Assembly: GCA_035578175.1 (NCBI GenBank)
Contig: JAQMRL010000003.1
Coordinates: 60,682,672 to 60,746,671 of the forward strand
DNA length: 64,000 nt
Direction of reading: 5' to 3'
Source of the DNA: Catonia carolina
Taxonomy: Eukaryota; Arthropoda; Insecta; Hemiptera; Achilidae
Part shown: positions 61,157 to 64,000 of the stretch, in pieces
How positions within the stretch are numbered: the stretch's first letter is position 1
Layout: each line of letters begins with the position of its first letter
The notes under the pieces: generated by a model
What the model was told of the DNA's origin: nothing
Databases searched by the model: none
The model's input: only the letters and a program-made list of their open reading frames with translations
Position numbers and translations under genes: made by a program

Positions 61157-61551
61157 GTTGTTGTTTAGTTCAACAGCCAAAAGGCGGGTTTGAACCTCCA
61201 AAGGTTTTACTAAGTAAAACAAGGAATGAGGTGATTTACAATTGCCTTCCTCACTGAGTGGAAAAGCATGCTTATCATCATGCCAGGCCCTCTGAAAAGC
61301 ACATATTTTCCACTCTGTAAATGATGCCTTCACTTCATTCACCACAGGGACTGGCTGTACAATGAAATTCATTACTTTCAGAAAACATAACTCTGATTAG
61401 TGCCTTTACACCTCTACCTCTTCTGTTCTTCAATGATCCAGTCATTTAATTGACTGACCATGTGATAAGAAACAGAACTATTTATTTTTGCCCTGCAACA
61501 AAAAGATTGAGTGTAAATAATTTGACACTCCACCTGTCTGTTATGGGCAAC
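61157..61551 (-). mobile_element. SINE-like element S9 in M20
   Basis: A 395-bp copy flanked by aagtaactt (61148-61156 and 61552-61560). It shares atcatcatgccaggccc and gtttagttcaacag with S4 in M8. Confidence 0.65.
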
Positions 61552-62301
61552 AAGTAACTTAAAATTAGGTAAATAATGAGATGTTAAATACTTGGCACAA
61601 TTAATTTCGGTTTTTAGATCATTAGGCTAGATGTTAGTTCAAACATTTACAGGTTATCTGAAATACAAACTAAATATTTAATTCGGTAATTTTTTTTATT
61701 GTTTATAACCGTCTCACTCAGTAGAAGCGTGTTTTCATGAGCGTAGCAGGGCTTCTAAAAAAGGTTTCAGTTCGCACGTTTCAAACGGCGCCGTTAATAT
61801 ATTCACTGCAAGGTCTAACTGCATAATGATCAACTGTCATTGTAACAATCTCTAAAAGTGTTTATTTCATTAGTACCTCTTATTTTCTTAATAATGTTTT
61901 AGTCGAAAATTTGCTTCTCTCGCTAAGAAAACAGAACGATTATTGTAGCCGTGGAAGTAGCAGTTAAAATTTAAAAAATATTTCACAGTTTAACTGCCTC
62001 TTGTAGGCAATACTAAATTTTCGCATCGCAAAATAAAATAATGACACAAGCAGCGAATAAAGGCGGAGAAATGTCAAAAATATCGCCCAGAAATTTTTCA
62101 TATCGTTACCCGTTTTTAGTAAGACTGATTATCATTAAAAGGGCACAGGTTCTTGTTTGCTCTTACTATGTATTGTTTAAGTATATTCTAAATTTCAGTT
62201 TGGTAATTCCGGCGAATCTACTGACGATTAGTTGACAAAAAAACTTCAGAGACGTCCTTATTAGAATAAACTTCAATATATAATGAAAAAATCACAATGT
62301 G

Positions 62302-62832
62302 TTACGTTATTATAGTAGTGTTTGCATGGTAGCCGACAAAATAATGTCTTAAATTTAAGCAAGCGTATATGTGACAACGCAAGCTATTGTTGTCCTTCCT
62401 TTCTATGACTTTTTTTATTTTATATTGTGAAAAGCAGTATAAATATACTGCTGTTTCATACAATAAACCATAATCATTCCGTACTCGGAAGAACCTTAAC
62501 AAGTTTAAAAATGTTTTTGTTACGCGTTTTAATTCTAGAAAGTATTGCATTTCAGTAGACGTTAATTGTTTAATATTCGACCGTATCGTTAACTGGGCGG
62601 TGACAATGGGCGGATTTATGTAAAAATGTAAGTCGACGTCACGCGCAGGAACAGTACCGGACCAATCAGTAAGCTCGATACTGACAAATGACGTAATACT
62701 GATTGAGACGTTTTCATTGGTTGATATCGGATGACGTAGTGAACTATTATGAGCCTTTTGATTGGACAATATTAGCCAATCAAAATGTCGCCTCAGAAGA
62801 CATCTGATTGGATATTTATGAAGATTTTTCAT
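62302..62832 (-). other. Minus-strand 176-codon open frame across the CCAAT block (M21)
   Basis: The third version of the ATG-bearing frame (with M6 and M11). Substitutions relative to M11 include Lys for Arg in SNQ(R/K)AH and Ser for Pro in IR(P/S)NIK. No domain is recognised; probably non-coding. Confidence 0.15.
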
Positions 62833-62924
62833 TGGTTGAGAATACTAGTTTCTAATTGGTCCAATATTATATATTTTATTGACGTCACACGGACTACACC
62901 GCCATTGTAGGCCGCCTCACTCGC
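62632..62924. promoter_or_regulatory. CCAAT/CRE cluster of M21
   Basis: Eight CCAAT/ATTGG boxes and an intact TGACGTCA. Confidence 0.5.
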
Positions 62925-63689
62925 AAGACCTAAATAATTATATTTTCTACTGTAGATCAGTTCTATTACATTTTAATTATATATTTTCAGATATGTTATA
63001 GACACAAATGGTGCAGAATTAAAATCATTCGTTAACTAACGCTTTATAATGATTATTTCTTTGTTTATTTAGGATCCGATAATTAACTCAAAATATATAA
63101 TTAAAATATACACGTTCTGCGCCAACAGTGTGAAATTCCAATTAACAATTCATGTCTCCTTAAAAAAACATTAGAAATTTAGTTGTGCATGGCTCTCTGT
63201 TTATTATTGCTTTAGTTAATAGTCAAACAAAAAAATTATAATAACTCTTTGAAAAAAGACCGTACGTATTGACAGACTACCCCTATGTTTTATAAGGAAG
63301 ATGTTGGTTTGAACATTAAATTGAGTAAACTATTATCAAATTATATTTTTTGTACGATTAATAAGATCCATTTTTTACATTTCTTCATAACATTGATAAC
63401 ATCCTTTCTTTCAAATCCAATCTATTAAATAACTTAAATATAGGTAAATAATGAAATGTTAAATACTTGGCACAATTAATTTAAGTTTTTAGATCATTAG
63501 GCTAGATGTTCGTTCAAACATTTACAGGTTATCTAAAATAAAAAATAAATATTAAATTCGGTTACTTTTTTTATTGTTTATAACCGCTCACTCAACCGCT
63601 CACTCAACCGCTCGCTTGGTTATTATTGTTTAAATCCCTTCACTCAGTAGAAGCGTGTTTTCATGAGCGTAGCAGGCCTTTTAAAAATA

Positions 63690-64000
63690 TTTTCAGTTCG
63701 CACGTTTCAAACGGCGCCTTTAATATATTCACTGCAAGGTCTAACTGCATAATCATCAACTGTCATTGTAAGAAACTCTAAAAGTGTTTATTTCATTAGT
63801 AACTCTTATTTTCTTAATATGTTTTAGTCGAAAATTTGCTTCTCTCGCTAAGAAAACAGAAAGATTATTGTAGCCGTGGAAGTAGCAGTTAAAATTTAAG
63901 AAATATTTCACAGTGTAACTGCCTCATGTAGGCAGTACTAAATTTTCGCATCGCGAAATAAAATAATGACACAAGCAGCGAATAACGGCGGAGAAATGTC
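63690..64000. repeat. Array monomer M22 (partial, copy of M7)
   Basis: The first 311 bp of a unit matching the M7/M12 start (gcgaataacggcggagaaatg). It is cut by the window edge. Confidence 0.85.

Larger units (their letters stand above)
59495..61763. repeat. Array monomer M20 (copy of M5)
   Basis: 2.27 kb, close to M5 in its 5' two thirds. Its SINE region, however, carries the atcatcatgccagg variant of M8, so it is mosaic. Confidence 0.9.
61764..63689. repeat. Array monomer M21 (copy of M6/M11)
   Basis: A 1.93-kb unit with two cgctcactcaac copies near 63590, like M11 and unlike M6, although its neighbours correspond to those of M6. Confidence 0.9.

Noticed and set aside
1..64000. CRISPR-like array, because of regular repeats
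   Set aside because: Repeat units are ~2 kb, spacers are not unique, and the transposons and base composition are eukaryotic.
1..64000. Ribosomal DNA intergenic spacer
   Set aside because: Promoter-like repeats with a ~2-kb period would fit, but no 18S, 5.8S, 28S or 5S sequence is recognisable in the 64 kb.

Overview
This is an AT-rich, non-coding, repeat-dominated eukaryotic window, almost certainly from an arthropod and most likely an insect. The evidence for that is indirect. There is an RTE-like LINE with an apurinic-type endonuclease and reverse transcriptase, a jockey-type reverse transcriptase fragment, a mariner-like element with a DUF4817-type N-terminus, and a solo LTR whose promoter looks like an arthropod TATA+Inr. 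There are no bacterial-style operons and I see no rRNA, tRNA or host protein gene.

The backbone is one long head-to-tail array of 22 related monomers, called M1-M22 here, phased at a shared ttTCAGTTCKCAC motif. Short monomers are about 1.87-1.93 kb. Long monomers are about 2.27 kb because they carry a ~400-bp SINE-like insertion. Some long monomers reach ~4.75 kb because they also carry a solo LTR (~785 bp) and a ~1.67-kb TIR element, always at the same two sites. Higher-order structure is clear: M1-M7 (1-17734) is repeated as M16-M22 (48705-64000) with an offset of ~48.7 kb. M10-M12 is a third, shortened copy of the M4-M7 segment, formed by an unequal crossover inside M10. M8/M9 and M13/M14 are a further related pair, and M15 is the most divergent unit.

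Other elements interrupt the array. A full-length minus-strand LINE (17735-22892 and 35678-42363) sits at the same position in M7 and M12, so it was duplicated with the array. In the second copy it keeps a 13-bp target-site duplication, and its 5' leader holds a mariner-like element and a 5'-truncated jockey-like fragment. The first copy has lost most of the mariner-like element. M3 alone carries a 1,172-bp TA-flanked DNA transposon with eight copies of a GGGTAATAACGCCAA-type motif; the matching site in M18 is empty.

The most unusual signal is inside the monomer. Every complete unit has a ~290-bp block with 4-8 CCAAT/ATTGG boxes on both strands plus several CRE/ATF-like TGACGT sites, usually including one perfect TGACGTCA. 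It looks like a promoter or enhancer module repeated about every 2 kb. Minus-strand open frames of up to 176 codons run across this block, but most lack an ATG and are probably by-products of the repeat. Two or three deletion junctions carry perfect inverted repeats that the undeleted copies lack, which suggests fold-back or template-switch repair in this array.

All boundaries come from reading and comparing copies by eye. No alignment or database search was run.
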